From Ornithinibacillus caprae (GTDB lineage Bacteria > Bacillota > Bacilli > Bacillales > Amphibacillaceae), in the NCBI RefSeq assembly GCF_009728145.1, contig NZ_WOCA01000001.1, forward strand, positions 62,001-126,000: DNA of 64,000 nt, read 5' to 3'. The first letter of the stretch is position 1, and every line of letters starts with the position of its first letter. Below are positions 37,711-46,668 of the stretch, piece after piece. A model generated the notes under the pieces. That model made no database searches. It saw only the letters and a list, made by a program, of their open reading frames with translations, and was not told the DNA's origin. A program made the translations under genes and the position numbers.

Positions 37711-37844
37711 AAAATAAGAAAACATATATTCACCTATTATGTTTTTTAAAGTTTTCTTTACAATTGAAATCCTTTGTTTATTTTATTTATCATCCATTGT
37801 AAGATAAATATAAGGGATTGTTTTATCGAAATGGGGAATGGATA

Positions 37845-38540
37845 ATGAACGAAAAAATTCTTATTGTAGATGATGAAAGTTCAATTGTAACATTATTAAA
37901 GTTTAATATTGAAAAGGCAGGTTTTCAAACTGATGTAGCATACGATGGATTGGAAGCCGTTAATAAAGTTGAAGAAAATGAATATGATTTAATCGTGTTG
38001 GATTTAATGCTACCAGAGATGGATGGTATGGAAGTATGCAAACATTTAAGAAGACAACAAATTGACACACCAATATTAATGTTGACTGCTAAAGATGAAG
38101 AATTTGATAAAGTATTAGGATTAGAAATAGGAGCTGACGACTATTTAACCAAACCATTTAGTCCGAAAGAGGTCGTAGCACGTATTAAAGCAATATTAAG
38201 AAGGACTACGAAACAGTCAGACAATCGCCAAAACACACTAAAAATTGGTGATATTATTATTTATCCTGAAAGATATGAAGCAGAAAAAGGGAATGAAGTA
38301 TTAACCTTTACTCGTAAAGAATTTGAGTTACTACATTATCTTGCAAATCACAAAGGAAAAGTCCTTTCTAGAGATCAATTATTAAGTGCGGTATGGGATT
38401 ATGATTTTGTTGGGGATACTAGGATTGTAGATGTTCATATCAGTCATTTGCGAGAAAAAATAGAACCAGATACAAAAAAACCGGTGTATATTAAAACAAT
38501 CCGTGGATTGGGATATAAAATGGAGGTTCCAACTACATGA
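37845..38540 (+). CDS. phoP: phosphate response regulator PhoP (OmpR family)
   Basis: ATG 37845 gives 231 aa. Receiver domain with phosphoacceptor Asp in LIVLDLMLPEMDGMEVCK near residue 52, Thr/Lys switch residues in MLTAKDEEFDKVLGLEIGAD and TKPFSPKEVVARIKAILRR, then a winged-helix DNA-binding domain (DQLLSAVWDYDFVGDTRIVDVHIS). The EEFDKVLGLE stretch is distinctive of PhoP. It overlaps phoR by 4 bases (ATGA). Confidence 0.93.
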   Translation: MNEKILIVDDESSIVTLLKFNIEKAGFQTDVAYDGLEAVNKVEENEYDLIVLDLMLPEMDGMEVCKHLRRQQIDTPILMLTAKDEEFDKVLGLEIGADDYLTKPFSPKEVVARIKAILRRTTKQSDNRQNTLKIGDIIIYPERYEAEKGNEVLTFTRKEFELLHYLANHKGKVLSRDQLLSAVWDYDFVGDTRIVDVHISHLREKIEPDTKKPVYIKTIRGLGYKMEVPTT

Positions 38541-39895
38541 AGTCGCTTTTTAAGAAACCGATTAATTATTATGCAATAGGTATTACGATTTTAATCATTA
38601 TTACCGGTTTCGTATTACTTCAAGTAATTGATAATTATATCGTATTGGCTTCTGTTTTATTAACGGAATACATCATTTTGATCATGATTCTTCTTCATGT
38701 ATTTGATACTTATATTAAACCGATTCAAAAGGCAACGAAAACGATGGATGAATTAGTTAAAGGTAATTTTCGAGCGAGAATGCACCACCCAATAACAGGT
38801 AGTATTGGGGAACTAAGCAGTAAAATTAATGCTTTAGCACGAAACTTAAGTGAACTATCATTCCATGAACAAATGCAAGCGGAACAATTTTCTACAGTTA
38901 TTAATAATACCCAAAGTGGATTAGTGTTAATCGATGAAAAAGGGTATATCCATTTAGTCAATCGAAAGTTCGTATCGATGTTTGGAAAGGCGCAAAAAGA
39001 TTACGTTGGTTATTTATATTACGATGTTCTTTCAAATGAGAAGGTGCACCGTACGGTTCAAGAAACATTTTTGTATGAGAAAAATGTAAAAAAATCCTTC
39101 ACAAAAATGAATGGAGGAAGGCAGTATATAGAAATAGTTGGTGCACCCATATTTAATGAACGAAATATATTAAAAGGTGCAGTGCTAGTATTTTATGATA
39201 TTACGGAGTTAAAAAAACTAGAAGTAATGCGTAAAGACTTTGTAGCGAATGTATCCCATGAGTTAAAAACACCAATTACGTCGATTAAAGGGTTTTCTGA
39301 GACACTACTTGATGGTGCTATGGAAGACCCTGAATCAAGAAAGCATTTTACCCAAATTATTTATGATGAGAGCAAAAGGTTGCAATCGCTAATAGAGGAT
39401 TTACTTACACTATCTAGGTTGGAAAAGGAAGATTCTCAATTAACATTGACAGAAGTTAATGTTTCTCAGTTAATTGAAGAAATTAAACCGATAATAGAAC
39501 AGTATGCCGAACAACACCATATCAACTTATCTATGAAGTGTAGTGATCTATCGTTTACAGCAGATTACGATCGAGTCAAACAGGTGTTTATAAATCTTTT
39601 AACAAATGCGATTAACTATACGCCTGCTAACGGCAATGTTGCACTTTCCGTAGATGAAACGGATGAAAATATTCGAATTGAAGTTCGTGACACGGGAATT
39701 GGTATTCCGGAAGAGTCATTACCTCGAATATTTGAACGTTTTTATCGTGTAGATAAAGCGCGAAGTAGAAACACAGGTGGTACCGGTCTAGGGTTAGCAA
39801 TTGTGAAGCATATAGTTGATGTTCATGAAGGAAAAATTGAAATAGATAGTGAAGTAAACAAAGGAACATCAATTAATGTTTATTTTCCGAAATGA
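38537..39895 (+). CDS. phoR: phosphate sensor histidine kinase PhoR, short form
   Basis: A 452-aa kinase, far shorter than B. subtilis PhoR (579 aa). Two membrane helices (about residues 11-29 and 35-56) are separated by only a few residues, so the extracytoplasmic sensor domain is missing. Then HAMP (about 57-108), PAS (about 118-225, NTQSGLVLIDEKGYIHLVNR), HisKA with FVANVSHELKTPITSIKGF near 237, and HATPase with DRVKQVFINLLTNAINYTP and TGGTGLGLAIVKH. Signal input is therefore cytoplasmic or intramembrane. Confidence 0.92.
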   Translation: MKSLFKKPINYYAIGITILIIITGFVLLQVIDNYIVLASVLLTEYIILIMILLHVFDTYIKPIQKATKTMDELVKGNFRARMHHPITGSIGELSSKINALARNLSELSFHEQMQAEQFSTVINNTQSGLVLIDEKGYIHLVNRKFVSMFGKAQKDYVGYLYYDVLSNEKVHRTVQETFLYEKNVKKSFTKMNGGRQYIEIVGAPIFNERNILKGAVLVFYDITELKKLEVMRKDFVANVSHELKTPITSIKGFSETLLDGAMEDPESRKHFTQIIYDESKRLQSLIEDLLTLSRLEKEDSQLTLTEVNVSQLIEEIKPIIEQYAEQHHINLSMKCSDLSFTADYDRVKQVFINLLTNAINYTPANGNVALSVDETDENIRIEVRDTGIGIPEESLPRIFERFYRVDKARSRNTGGTGLGLAIVKHIVDVHEGKIEIDSEVNKGTSINVYFPK

Positions 39896-39950
39896 ATACT
39901 TCGCTTAATTTAAAATAATGATTTACTTTAGATATGATTAACAAGCTTAA

Positions 39951-39987
39951 ACGCATGGGTTTTCCAGTAGGGATCCCATGTGTTTTA
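39951..39987 (+). terminator. phoPR terminator
   Basis: AAACGCATGGG and CCCATGTGTTT pair around a 15-base loop, then T-rich sequence. Confidence 0.7.
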
Positions 39988-40247
39988 TTGTTATTGGTTT
40001 AAGTAGTGAAGCCGTAAAAAAGAGTTCCTTTTCATCATGTCAGGAATGGTTAAGAAAAGATGGGTTCAATAAAGATGTAACGAACGTAATAAGAAGGGAA
40101 ATGTACTTAATGTAATGAGGGTATTACAACGATCATGTAGTGCTCATTTTTGTGTGATTGTACATAATAAAACTATTTCTAAAAATAATAGTTAATAATA
40201 TAAGTTAGTGTAAATGAAGAAAAAACAGAGACCGATTAGGAGGCGCC
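39988..40247. other. non-coding gap before the accessory membrane gene
   Basis: About 260 bases without a supportable gene. A 45-codon open stretch (39978-40115) lacks a good ribosome site. The end is AT-rich and contains a normal GATTAGGAGG ribosome site for the next gene. Confidence 0.4.
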
Positions 40248-40793
40248 ATGACTTATCCATCTTTTGAAGAAATCCTTGATATGCAGCATAAATTATCTGA
40301 TTGGAGAAAACGATATTGGATTGAACATGATTTATTTACGTGGCAATGGTGGCTTTTACTTGCAATGTTCATTGTTCCGTGGATTATCTGGTTCAAAGTA
40401 ATTCCAATAGAAAAGAAAGCGGAATGTTTATCTTTTGGTCTTTTATTAGCTGCTTTGGCTAGTCAATTAGATGAAATAGGACTTAATTTAGGCGCTTGGG
40501 CATATCCCTATCAATTAACACAATTAAACAGAGGATTAAATCCATATAATTTTTCTTTTATTCCTGTTGCCTATATGATTGTTTATTACTATTTCCCTAA
40601 GTGGAAGCATTTTATCCTTGGTAACGTGGGTGTTGCTGTATTAGCTTCATTTGTAACTGAACCTATTTTAATCAAAATGGGAATATATAAAACATTGTAT
40701 TGGAAGCCAATTTATTCCTTTCCGATTTATATTCTTCTCCCTATTATTTTTCGATTAATAATTTATTATTTATTAGAAAAAAACAAGGATTAG
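40248..40793 (+). CDS. CBO0543-like polytopic membrane protein
   Basis: A 181-aa protein. A soluble N-terminus rich in Trp (HDLFTWQWWLLLAMFIVPWI) is followed by five likely membrane helices (about residues 33-50, 62-80, 100-115, 123-140, 153-175). This Trp-rich start and topology are typical of the CBO0543 family, often found in spore formers; function unknown. TTAGGAGG precedes ATG 40248. Not present between phoR and polA in B. subtilis, so it is an accessory gene here. Confidence 0.75.
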   Translation: MTYPSFEEILDMQHKLSDWRKRYWIEHDLFTWQWWLLLAMFIVPWIIWFKVIPIEKKAECLSFGLLLAALASQLDEIGLNLGAWAYPYQLTQLNRGLNPYNFSFIPVAYMIVYYYFPKWKHFILGNVGVAVLASFVTEPILIKMGIYKTLYWKPIYSFPIYILLPIIFRLIIYYLLEKNKD

Positions 40794-40816
40794 CATATAA
40801 TTTCTAATCCTTGTAA
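40783..40816. terminator. bidirectional terminator
   Basis: ACAAGGATTAG and CTAATCCTTGT pair around a 10-base loop between convergent genes. Confidence 0.8.
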
Positions 40817-40847
40817 GCTTGATTTTGTACATCGTATTATCTAATTA

Positions 40848-41867
40848 TCAAGTAAGTAGTTCTTCTTCACTTCCATCCATTACATCGAAAGCTCCATTTG
40901 AGATGTTGGCACATACGGCTAATGTAATGTTTTGATTTGGATAATATGCAGAGTGAAAACTTACACCTGGATCATATCCCATAACATGATACTTAAAGAG
41001 AGCTTCTTCTTTTTTAGTAATCCAAACCCCATAACCGTAGTATTCGTTATCATCTTCTTGAACATGTGGTGTGAGAAGCTGCGTAGTCAAATCTTTGTTA
41101 ATAAGACGATAATTTGCTAGGGCATCCCAAAATTGTAGCATATCTTTGGTGGTAACAAATGCACCACCATCTGAACCACCTTGTACTGGTATAGAATACA
41201 TATTTGTTCTAAAGGTGCCATCCGGGTTCTTAATATATCCTATTGCAGTATCTTTTGGAAGTTGATCTAAAGCAAAATAACCTGAATCTAGCATCCTGGC
41301 TTTACTAAAGATATACTTCTCCATATAGTCCGCGAAAGGGGTCCCGCTTACTTGTTCCACAATTAATCCCAGAAGTATGTACCCAGCGTTATTATAATGG
41401 AAATGCTCACCTGGTTTGTATTTCATCTTTTCATTTTTGAAGAATGGTAAAAAATCATGAAGTCTACGAATTTGATACATTGGTTTTTGGATCCATAATT
41501 CTTCAAAGTCGTCCATAACTTTTTCATCAAAATAATCAGGTATACCAGAAGTGTGTGTTAGAAGCTGATGAATAGTAATTCCCTTATCAAAATTCGGAAA
41601 TGAAATATCAAGACAATCCGTTAATTTTGTGTCGAAGGATAATTTAGCTTCTTCAACAAGCTGACAAATGGCAACAGCAGTGAAAATTTTGCATCCAGAC
41701 GCAATTCCAAATCGGGTGTGATTTGTGATTTTTAATTGGTCTGCTTTATTTGCATAACCAGTGCTTGTATCTGCAAGTACTTCTCCACTTTTTTGAATTA
41801 AGGTGGTACCGGATAATTGGATTTCTTTATAGATCCGATTGATACGATTTAATAGTTTCATGTTCAT
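40848..41867 (-). CDS. serine hydrolase of the class C beta-lactamase / PBP family
   Basis: A 339-aa serine hydrolase. Active-site S-x-x-K is SGCK near residue 57, the Y-x-N motif YNN near 159 (HFHYNNAGYILLGLI), and the KTG-equivalent strand reads HVMGYDPG near 293. No signal peptide, so it is probably cytoplasmic; such proteins are often esterases or peptidases, not resistance enzymes. TAGGAGTG precedes the start. An accessory gene in the phoR-polA gap, convergent with the membrane protein gene. Confidence 0.88.
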   Translation of the reverse strand: MNMKLLNRINRIYKEIQLSGTTLIQKSGEVLADTSTGYANKADQLKITNHTRFGIASGCKIFTAVAICQLVEEAKLSFDTKLTDCLDISFPNFDKGITIHQLLTHTSGIPDYFDEKVMDDFEELWIQKPMYQIRRLHDFLPFFKNEKMKYKPGEHFHYNNAGYILLGLIVEQVSGTPFADYMEKYIFSKARMLDSGYFALDQLPKDTAIGYIKNPDGTFRTNMYSIPVQGGSDGGAFVTTKDMLQFWDALANYRLINKDLTTQLLTPHVQEDDNEYYGYGVWITKKEEALFKYHVMGYDPGVSFHSAYYPNQNITLAVCANISNGAFDVMDGSEEELLT

Positions 41868-42097
41868 TGAATTACACTCCTATATATTTACTTTTTTATA
41901 TTTATTCACACATGATAGTAGAAAAGTAAATATTAGAGTTTCTTTCATACGAATAAATTCATAATTATCGCTCCTTTTCAAAAATTATAACATAGGTCCT
42001 GTATGTAGGATACAGATTACACCGTATTTTTTTACGCCTTGTGAACGAAGTGATAAAATAGATATAATAGTAATTTGAGAATGGAGGAAACGTATCT
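41868..42097. promoter_or_regulatory. divergent region with inverted repeat before polA
   Basis: A 230-base AT-rich spacer between divergent genes. It contains CTGTAT-GTAGG-ATACAG at 41999-42015, an operator-like 6-5-6 inverted repeat. No gene seen. Confidence 0.35.
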
Positions 42098-44734
42098 ATG
42101 TCTAATAAATTAGTTTTAATTGATGGCAATAGTATCATATACCGTGCTTTTTTTGCTCTCCCTCTACTAAATAATGATAAAGGTGTATATACAAATGCTG
42201 TTTATGGATTTACAACAATGCTACTACGTATTTTAGAAGAACAAAAACCTACTCATATGTTAGTGGCTTTTGATGCTGGCAAAACGACTTTCCGTCACAG
42301 TACATATAAAGAATATAAGGGTGGCAGACAGAAGACACCACCAGAATTATCTGAGCAATTTCCTCTCGTAAAAGAATTGCTTGATAAATTTAATATTAAA
42401 CATTACCAACTAGATCAATATGAAGCGGATGATATTATTGGTACATTAGCTAAACAAGGCAATGAACAACAATGGGATGTTTCTGTTATTTCGGGTGATA
42501 AAGATTTACTACAGCTTGTTTCTGATTCTGTTACAGTTAACGTAACGAAGAAGGGAATAAGTGATGTAGAAGCCTATACTCCATCCTATCTGCTTGAAAA
42601 GATGGAAATTACGCCAGAACAAATCATTGATCTAAAAGCTCTAATGGGAGATAGCTCGGATAATATCCCAGGTGTCCCTGGAGTTGGAGAAAAAACAGCT
42701 ACAAAGTTATTAAAACAATTTAAAACATTGGAAGAAGTATATGAGCATGTAGAGGAAGTCAGTGGTAAAAAACTAAAAGACAAGCTCATTAACCATAAAG
42801 AGGATGCATTTATGAGTAAGGAGTTAGCGACGATCAATCGTACCTCTCCAATTGAAATTTCACTTGAGGACTTAGTGTACACAGGGTATCACCCCAATCA
42901 AGTTAGTACTATTTTTAAGGATCTTGGCTTCCAATCATTATTGGAACGAATTGGTGTAGAAGGTGAATCGGAAGAAGAAAAAGCGGAATTAGAGGCTTTA
43001 GATTTCTCTATCGTAGATGAAGTTTCTAAAAACATGTTTACAGGTGAAGATGCTCTTGTTATCGAAATGTTAGTTGATAATTATCATAAGACACCAATAG
43101 AAGGAATTGGTCTTGTTAATCATAGTGGAGCATATTTTATTCCAACAGAGGTAGCAGCAGCTTCAAAAGAGTTTAAAACTTGGGCAGAAGAATCATCCAA
43201 TAAAAAAGTAGTGTTTGATGCAAAGAAAACATTAGTAGCATTACTAAAGCATGATATCCATTTAAAGGGTATAAATTTTGATATGTTGCTCGCATCCTAT
43301 TTACTAAATCCATCAGAGAACAATCATGACATACCTGCAATAGGTCATCGGTTTGGGAAGAAAGGTATTCTATTTGATGAAGAGGTTTATGGAAAAGGTG
43401 CAAAAATGAAAGTTCCCGAGGAATCTGTATTAGCAGATCATATTGTTCGAAAAACTAACGTGTTATTTGAACTACAAGCCGAGATGGAGAAGCAGTTAGA
43501 AGATAATGAGCAATTAGAATTGCTGAAGGAATTAGAGATGCCACTTGCATTAATTTTAGGAGAAATGGAACACACTGGTGTTCAAGTTGATATTGACCGG
43601 TTGGAGGAGATGGGTTCTGAACTCAAAGAACGGTTAGATGAAATTGAGCAACGTATTTATGAAATTGCAGGAGAAAGATTCAATCTGAATTCTCCTAAAC
43701 AATTAGGCCCGATTTTATTTGAGAAGCTAAAGCTACCAGTTATTAAAAAAACCAAAACGGGATATTCAACAGCTGCCGATGTTCTTGAACAATTAGAAAA
43801 TGAACATGAAATAATTCCTAAGATTCTTTTATATAGACAATTAGGGAAATTACAATCCACTTATATTGAAGGATTGTTAAAGGTTGTGGATAAACAGACA
43901 AGTAAAATACATACTCGTTTTAATCAAGCGTTAACGCAAACGGGAAGATTAAGTTCTATCGATCCAAACCTACAAAATATACCAATTCGTTTAGAAGAGG
44001 GGAGGAAAATTCGCCAAGCTTTTGTACCAGCGAAAAAGGATTGGATCATGTTTGCAGCGGATTATTCACAAATTGAATTGCGAGTACTAGCACATATCGC
44101 AAATGATGAAAAGCTTATCTCAGCATTTAAAAATGATTTAGATATTCATACCCAAACAGCAATGGACGTTTTTCATGTTGAAAAAGATGAGGTTACTTCT
44201 AATATGCGAAGACAGGCGAAAGCTGTTAACTTTGGAATCGTATATGGAATAAGTGACTATGGCCTTTCACAAAATCTAGGAATTACTCGAAAAGAAGCCA
44301 AGCGATTTATTGATCGATATTTTGAGAGCTATCCTGGTGTAAAGCAGTATATGGAGGATATCGTTCAAGAAGCAAAACATAAAGGATATGTAACAACTTT
44401 AATGAAGCGGAGAAGGTATTTACCTGAAATAACAAGTCGAAATTTTAACCTGCGAAGTTTTGCTGAACGAACTGCCATGAATACTCCAATTCAGGGATCA
44501 GCTGCTGATATTATTAAAAAAGCGATGATCGATTTGCATGAGAAATTGTTGGATGAAAAACTACAAGCCAGAATTCTTTTACAGGTACACGATGAATTGA
44601 TTATCGAAGCACCTAAAGAAGACGTTGATTCTTTAAAAGAAATAGTACCAGCAATGATGGAAAATACAGTTGAACTAAATGTACCTTTAAAGGTTGACTA
44701 TGCTTATGGATCAAGCTGGTTTGATGCAAAATAA
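42098..44734 (+). CDS. polA: DNA polymerase I
   Basis: An 878-aa A-family polymerase for repair and Okazaki-fragment maturation. The N-terminal 5'-3' exonuclease (VLIDGNSIIYRAFFALP; GVPGVGEKTATKLLKQF) spans about residues 1-290. The middle 3'-5' exonuclease domain lacks the DxE catalytic pair (VIEMLVD instead), as in Bacillus Pol I, so no proofreading. The polymerase domain has FAADYSQIELRVLAHI near 650, RRQAKAVNFGIVYG near 704 and LLQVHDELIIEAP near 828. GGAGGAAACG precedes ATG 42098. Confidence 0.98.
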   Translation: MSNKLVLIDGNSIIYRAFFALPLLNNDKGVYTNAVYGFTTMLLRILEEQKPTHMLVAFDAGKTTFRHSTYKEYKGGRQKTPPELSEQFPLVKELLDKFNIKHYQLDQYEADDIIGTLAKQGNEQQWDVSVISGDKDLLQLVSDSVTVNVTKKGISDVEAYTPSYLLEKMEITPEQIIDLKALMGDSSDNIPGVPGVGEKTATKLLKQFKTLEEVYEHVEEVSGKKLKDKLINHKEDAFMSKELATINRTSPIEISLEDLVYTGYHPNQVSTIFKDLGFQSLLERIGVEGESEEEKAELEALDFSIVDEVSKNMFTGEDALVIEMLVDNYHKTPIEGIGLVNHSGAYFIPTEVAAASKEFKTWAEESSNKKVVFDAKKTLVALLKHDIHLKGINFDMLLASYLLNPSENNHDIPAIGHRFGKKGILFDEEVYGKGAKMKVPEESVLADHIVRKTNVLFELQAEMEKQLEDNEQLELLKELEMPLALILGEMEHTGVQVDIDRLEEMGSELKERLDEIEQRIYEIAGERFNLNSPKQLGPILFEKLKLPVIKKTKTGYSTAADVLEQLENEHEIIPKILLYRQLGKLQSTYIEGLLKVVDKQTSKIHTRFNQALTQTGRLSSIDPNLQNIPIRLEEGRKIRQAFVPAKKDWIMFAADYSQIELRVLAHIANDEKLISAFKNDLDIHTQTAMDVFHVEKDEVTSNMRRQAKAVNFGIVYGISDYGLSQNLGITRKEAKRFIDRYFESYPGVKQYMEDIVQEAKHKGYVTTLMKRRRYLPEITSRNFNLRSFAERTAMNTPIQGSAADIIKKAMIDLHEKLLDEKLQARILLQVHDELIIEAPKEDVDSLKEIVPAMMENTVELNVPLKVDYAYGSSWFDAK

Positions 44735-44746
44735 GGAGAAATAAAT

Positions 44747-45574
44747 ATGCCAGAATTACCAGAAGTGGAAACGATTAGAAATACACTAAAACATTTTGTT
44801 CTAGATAAAAAAATTGAAGATGTACATGTTTTTTGGGGGAAAATTATCAAGGAACCAGATGATGTAGAACAATTTAAACATCTATTAATTGGACAAACCA
44901 TTCACAATATCAATCGAAAAGGAAAATTCCTTTTATTTGAATTAGACGAATATACACTTATTTCGCATTTAAGAATGGAAGGGAAATATAGTGTGGTCAA
45001 CCGTGAAGAGCCAATTAAAAAACATACTCATGTTATATTTAGGTTCACAGATGGAGAAGAACTTCGTTATAATGACGTCCGTAAATTTGGTACGATGCAT
45101 GTCTTTCCTAAAGGACAGGAGTTTTCAGATAAGCCGCTAAATCAATTAGGACCAGATCCATTTGATGAAACGTTTACGTTTGATTATTTTTACCAAAAAC
45201 TTAAAAAAACAAATCGAGTCATCAAATCTGTTCTTTTAGATCAAACTGTAGTAGCTGGTTTAGGAAATATATATGTGGATGAAACATTATTTAGAGCAGG
45301 TGTTCATCCTTTAAAAAAAGCAAACAAACTTACCAAAAAAGAAGTGAAGATGGTCCAGGAACAGGCTATTTTAACCTTAAAGGAAGCAGTGGCACAAGGC
45401 GGTACTACTATTCGTTCCTACGTAAATGGACAAGGTGAAATGGGGATGTTCCAACAAGAATTATTTGTATATGGACAAGAAAATAAGGCTTGTAAAAAAT
45501 GTGGAAAACCAGTAATTAAAATGAAAGTTGGCGGTCGAGGTACGCACGTTTGTCCGAGTTGCCAACGTAATTAA
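44747..45574 (+). CDS. mutM: formamidopyrimidine-DNA glycosylase MutM (Fpg)
   Basis: A 275-aa base-excision enzyme removing 8-oxoguanine. The mature N-terminal Pro and Glu nucleophile pair is intact (MPELPEVETI), catalytic Lys lies in INRKGKFLLFEL near 57, HLRMEGKYSV follows, and the C-terminal zinc finger has CKKCGKP...CPSCQ near 247-270. AAGGAG precedes the start 12 bases after polA, so polA-mutM-coaE form an operon. Confidence 0.97.
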   Translation: MPELPEVETIRNTLKHFVLDKKIEDVHVFWGKIIKEPDDVEQFKHLLIGQTIHNINRKGKFLLFELDEYTLISHLRMEGKYSVVNREEPIKKHTHVIFRFTDGEELRYNDVRKFGTMHVFPKGQEFSDKPLNQLGPDPFDETFTFDYFYQKLKKTNRVIKSVLLDQTVVAGLGNIYVDETLFRAGVHPLKKANKLTKKEVKMVQEQAILTLKEAVAQGGTTIRSYVNGQGEMGMFQQELFVYGQENKACKKCGKPVIKMKVGGRGTHVCPSCQRN

Positions 45575-45611
45575 TAAATATTGTCTACTTTGTAGAGAAG
45601 GGAATTTCACT

Positions 45612-46211
45612 ATGGCGTTAATTATCGGTTTAACCGGGAGTATAGCTAGTGGGAAGAGCACGGTTTCACTAATGTTTGATGATTTGAATATCCCTGTAAT
45701 CGATGCTGATAAGATTTCTAGAGAGGTAGTTAAACCTGGAGAATCGGCCTATCACGAAATTGTAAAAGCATTCGGAACAGAGATCTTACGAGACGATCAG
45801 ACAATTGACCGTAAGGAATTAGGTGCAATTGTATTTGCTAATGAAACAAAACGCAAAACGTTAAATCATATTGTTCATCCAGCTGTTAGAGAACGTATGC
45901 TGTACTATAGAGATTCATTGGTTGAAGATGGAGAAAAGTGTGTTGTCTTAGATATTCCATTGTTGTTTGAAAGTAAGTTAACGCATCTTGTAGATAAAAC
46001 TATTGTTGTTTATGTTGATGAAAAAACACAACTCCAACGGTTAATGGAGCGTGATGGTTTTAGCGAGAATGAGGCTTTACAACGCATGAATGCACAGATT
46101 CCTGTAAAAGAAAAGGCAGCATTAGCTGATGCTGTAATCAATAATAACGGAACTAAATATGAGTCTTTTCAGCAACTAGAGAAAATCCTTAAAATCTGGG
46201 ACGTCTTGTAA
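45612..46211 (+). CDS. coaE: dephospho-CoA kinase
   Basis: ATG 45612 follows AGAAGGGA and gives 199 aa; upstream in-frame sequence lies within mutM. It catalyses the last step of CoA synthesis. P-loop GLTGSIASGKSTVS is at residues 6-19, DADKISREVVKPG near 34, and LDIPLLFESKL near 117. Third gene of the polA-mutM-coaE operon. The ytaF gene that precedes coaE in B. subtilis is missing here. Confidence 0.96.
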   Translation: MALIIGLTGSIASGKSTVSLMFDDLNIPVIDADKISREVVKPGESAYHEIVKAFGTEILRDDQTIDRKELGAIVFANETKRKTLNHIVHPAVRERMLYYRDSLVEDGEKCVVLDIPLLFESKLTHLVDKTIVVYVDEKTQLQRLMERDGFSENEALQRMNAQIPVKEKAALADAVINNNGTKYESFQQLEKILKIWDVL

Positions 46212-46220
46212 TTTATGAAG

Positions 46221-46286
46221 AGGCTGAGACAAAAGTGTATCAATCAAAGGAAATCCGAACAAAAAATTTGTTCGGATTTTCCTTTG
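46221..46286 (+). terminator. polA operon terminator in a GAGGCTGAGACAAAA context
   Basis: The perfect arms AAAGGAAATCCGAAC and GTTCGGATTTTCCTTT make a strong hairpin. Just before it stands GAGGCTGAGACAAAA, a motif that recurs in intergenic regions of many Firmicutes. Confidence 0.85.
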
Positions 46287-46361
46287 TGAAATTTTCGTAA
46301 GCTTTATTGCTAATTTTACATAGAATCCTCAGTAACCGGAAATGATGGTTGGTGTTTTATC

Positions 46362-46455
46362 CCCGCTCCGAAAATACACTTCGCTTTCCACGGGCTCGTA
46401 GAGGAAATCACGTTGCTGTTACTCGGCATTCTCCTGAGTGTTTTCTGGACAATTG
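46362..46455. repeat. decayed intergenic repeat with inverted ends
   Basis: GCTCCGAAAATACACTTCGC at one end and AGTGTTTTCTGGAC at the other form imperfect inverted ends around CTTTCCACGGGCTCGTAGAG. The sequence resembles a repeat common in Bacillaceae intergenic DNA (from general familiarity). Together with the terminator it fills the 457-base gap before gapB. Confidence 0.55.
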
Positions 46456-46607
46456 GTAACTGCGCTTTTATATCAACTACGAATTAAGATCCAGTAGTGA
46501 AAAAATAACATTCTATACTTCCTGACCTTGAATCATTCTCCTTTAAAATGGAGCGTTTGTTTTGTTCAAGTCTCAATTTCTGTAAAAAAGTATTCCTTTT
46601 TAATATA

Positions 46608-46620
46608 TATATGTTATACT
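46608..46620 (+). promoter_or_regulatory. gapB promoter with CcpN-type box
   Basis: TATGTTATACT (46610-46620) matches the CcpN consensus TRTGHYATAYW at every position and contains an extended -10 (TGTTATACT). CcpN represses gapB under glycolytic conditions in B. subtilis. Confidence 0.65.
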
Positions 46621-46668
46621 ATTTATGAAAAAAGCGAAATAAGTATAACACACTTAGGAGGACTATCA

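Noticed and set aside
39978-40115. A 45-codon open reading frame after phoR (MCFIVIGLSSEAVKKSSF...)
   Set aside because: It starts inside the phoPR terminator stem, has no proper ribosome site and no recognisable family; probably chance or a remnant.
40848-41867. Antibiotic-resistance beta-lactamase
   Set aside because: It has the SxxK and YxN motifs but no signal peptide and an HxG instead of KTG; more likely a cytoplasmic esterase or peptidase.
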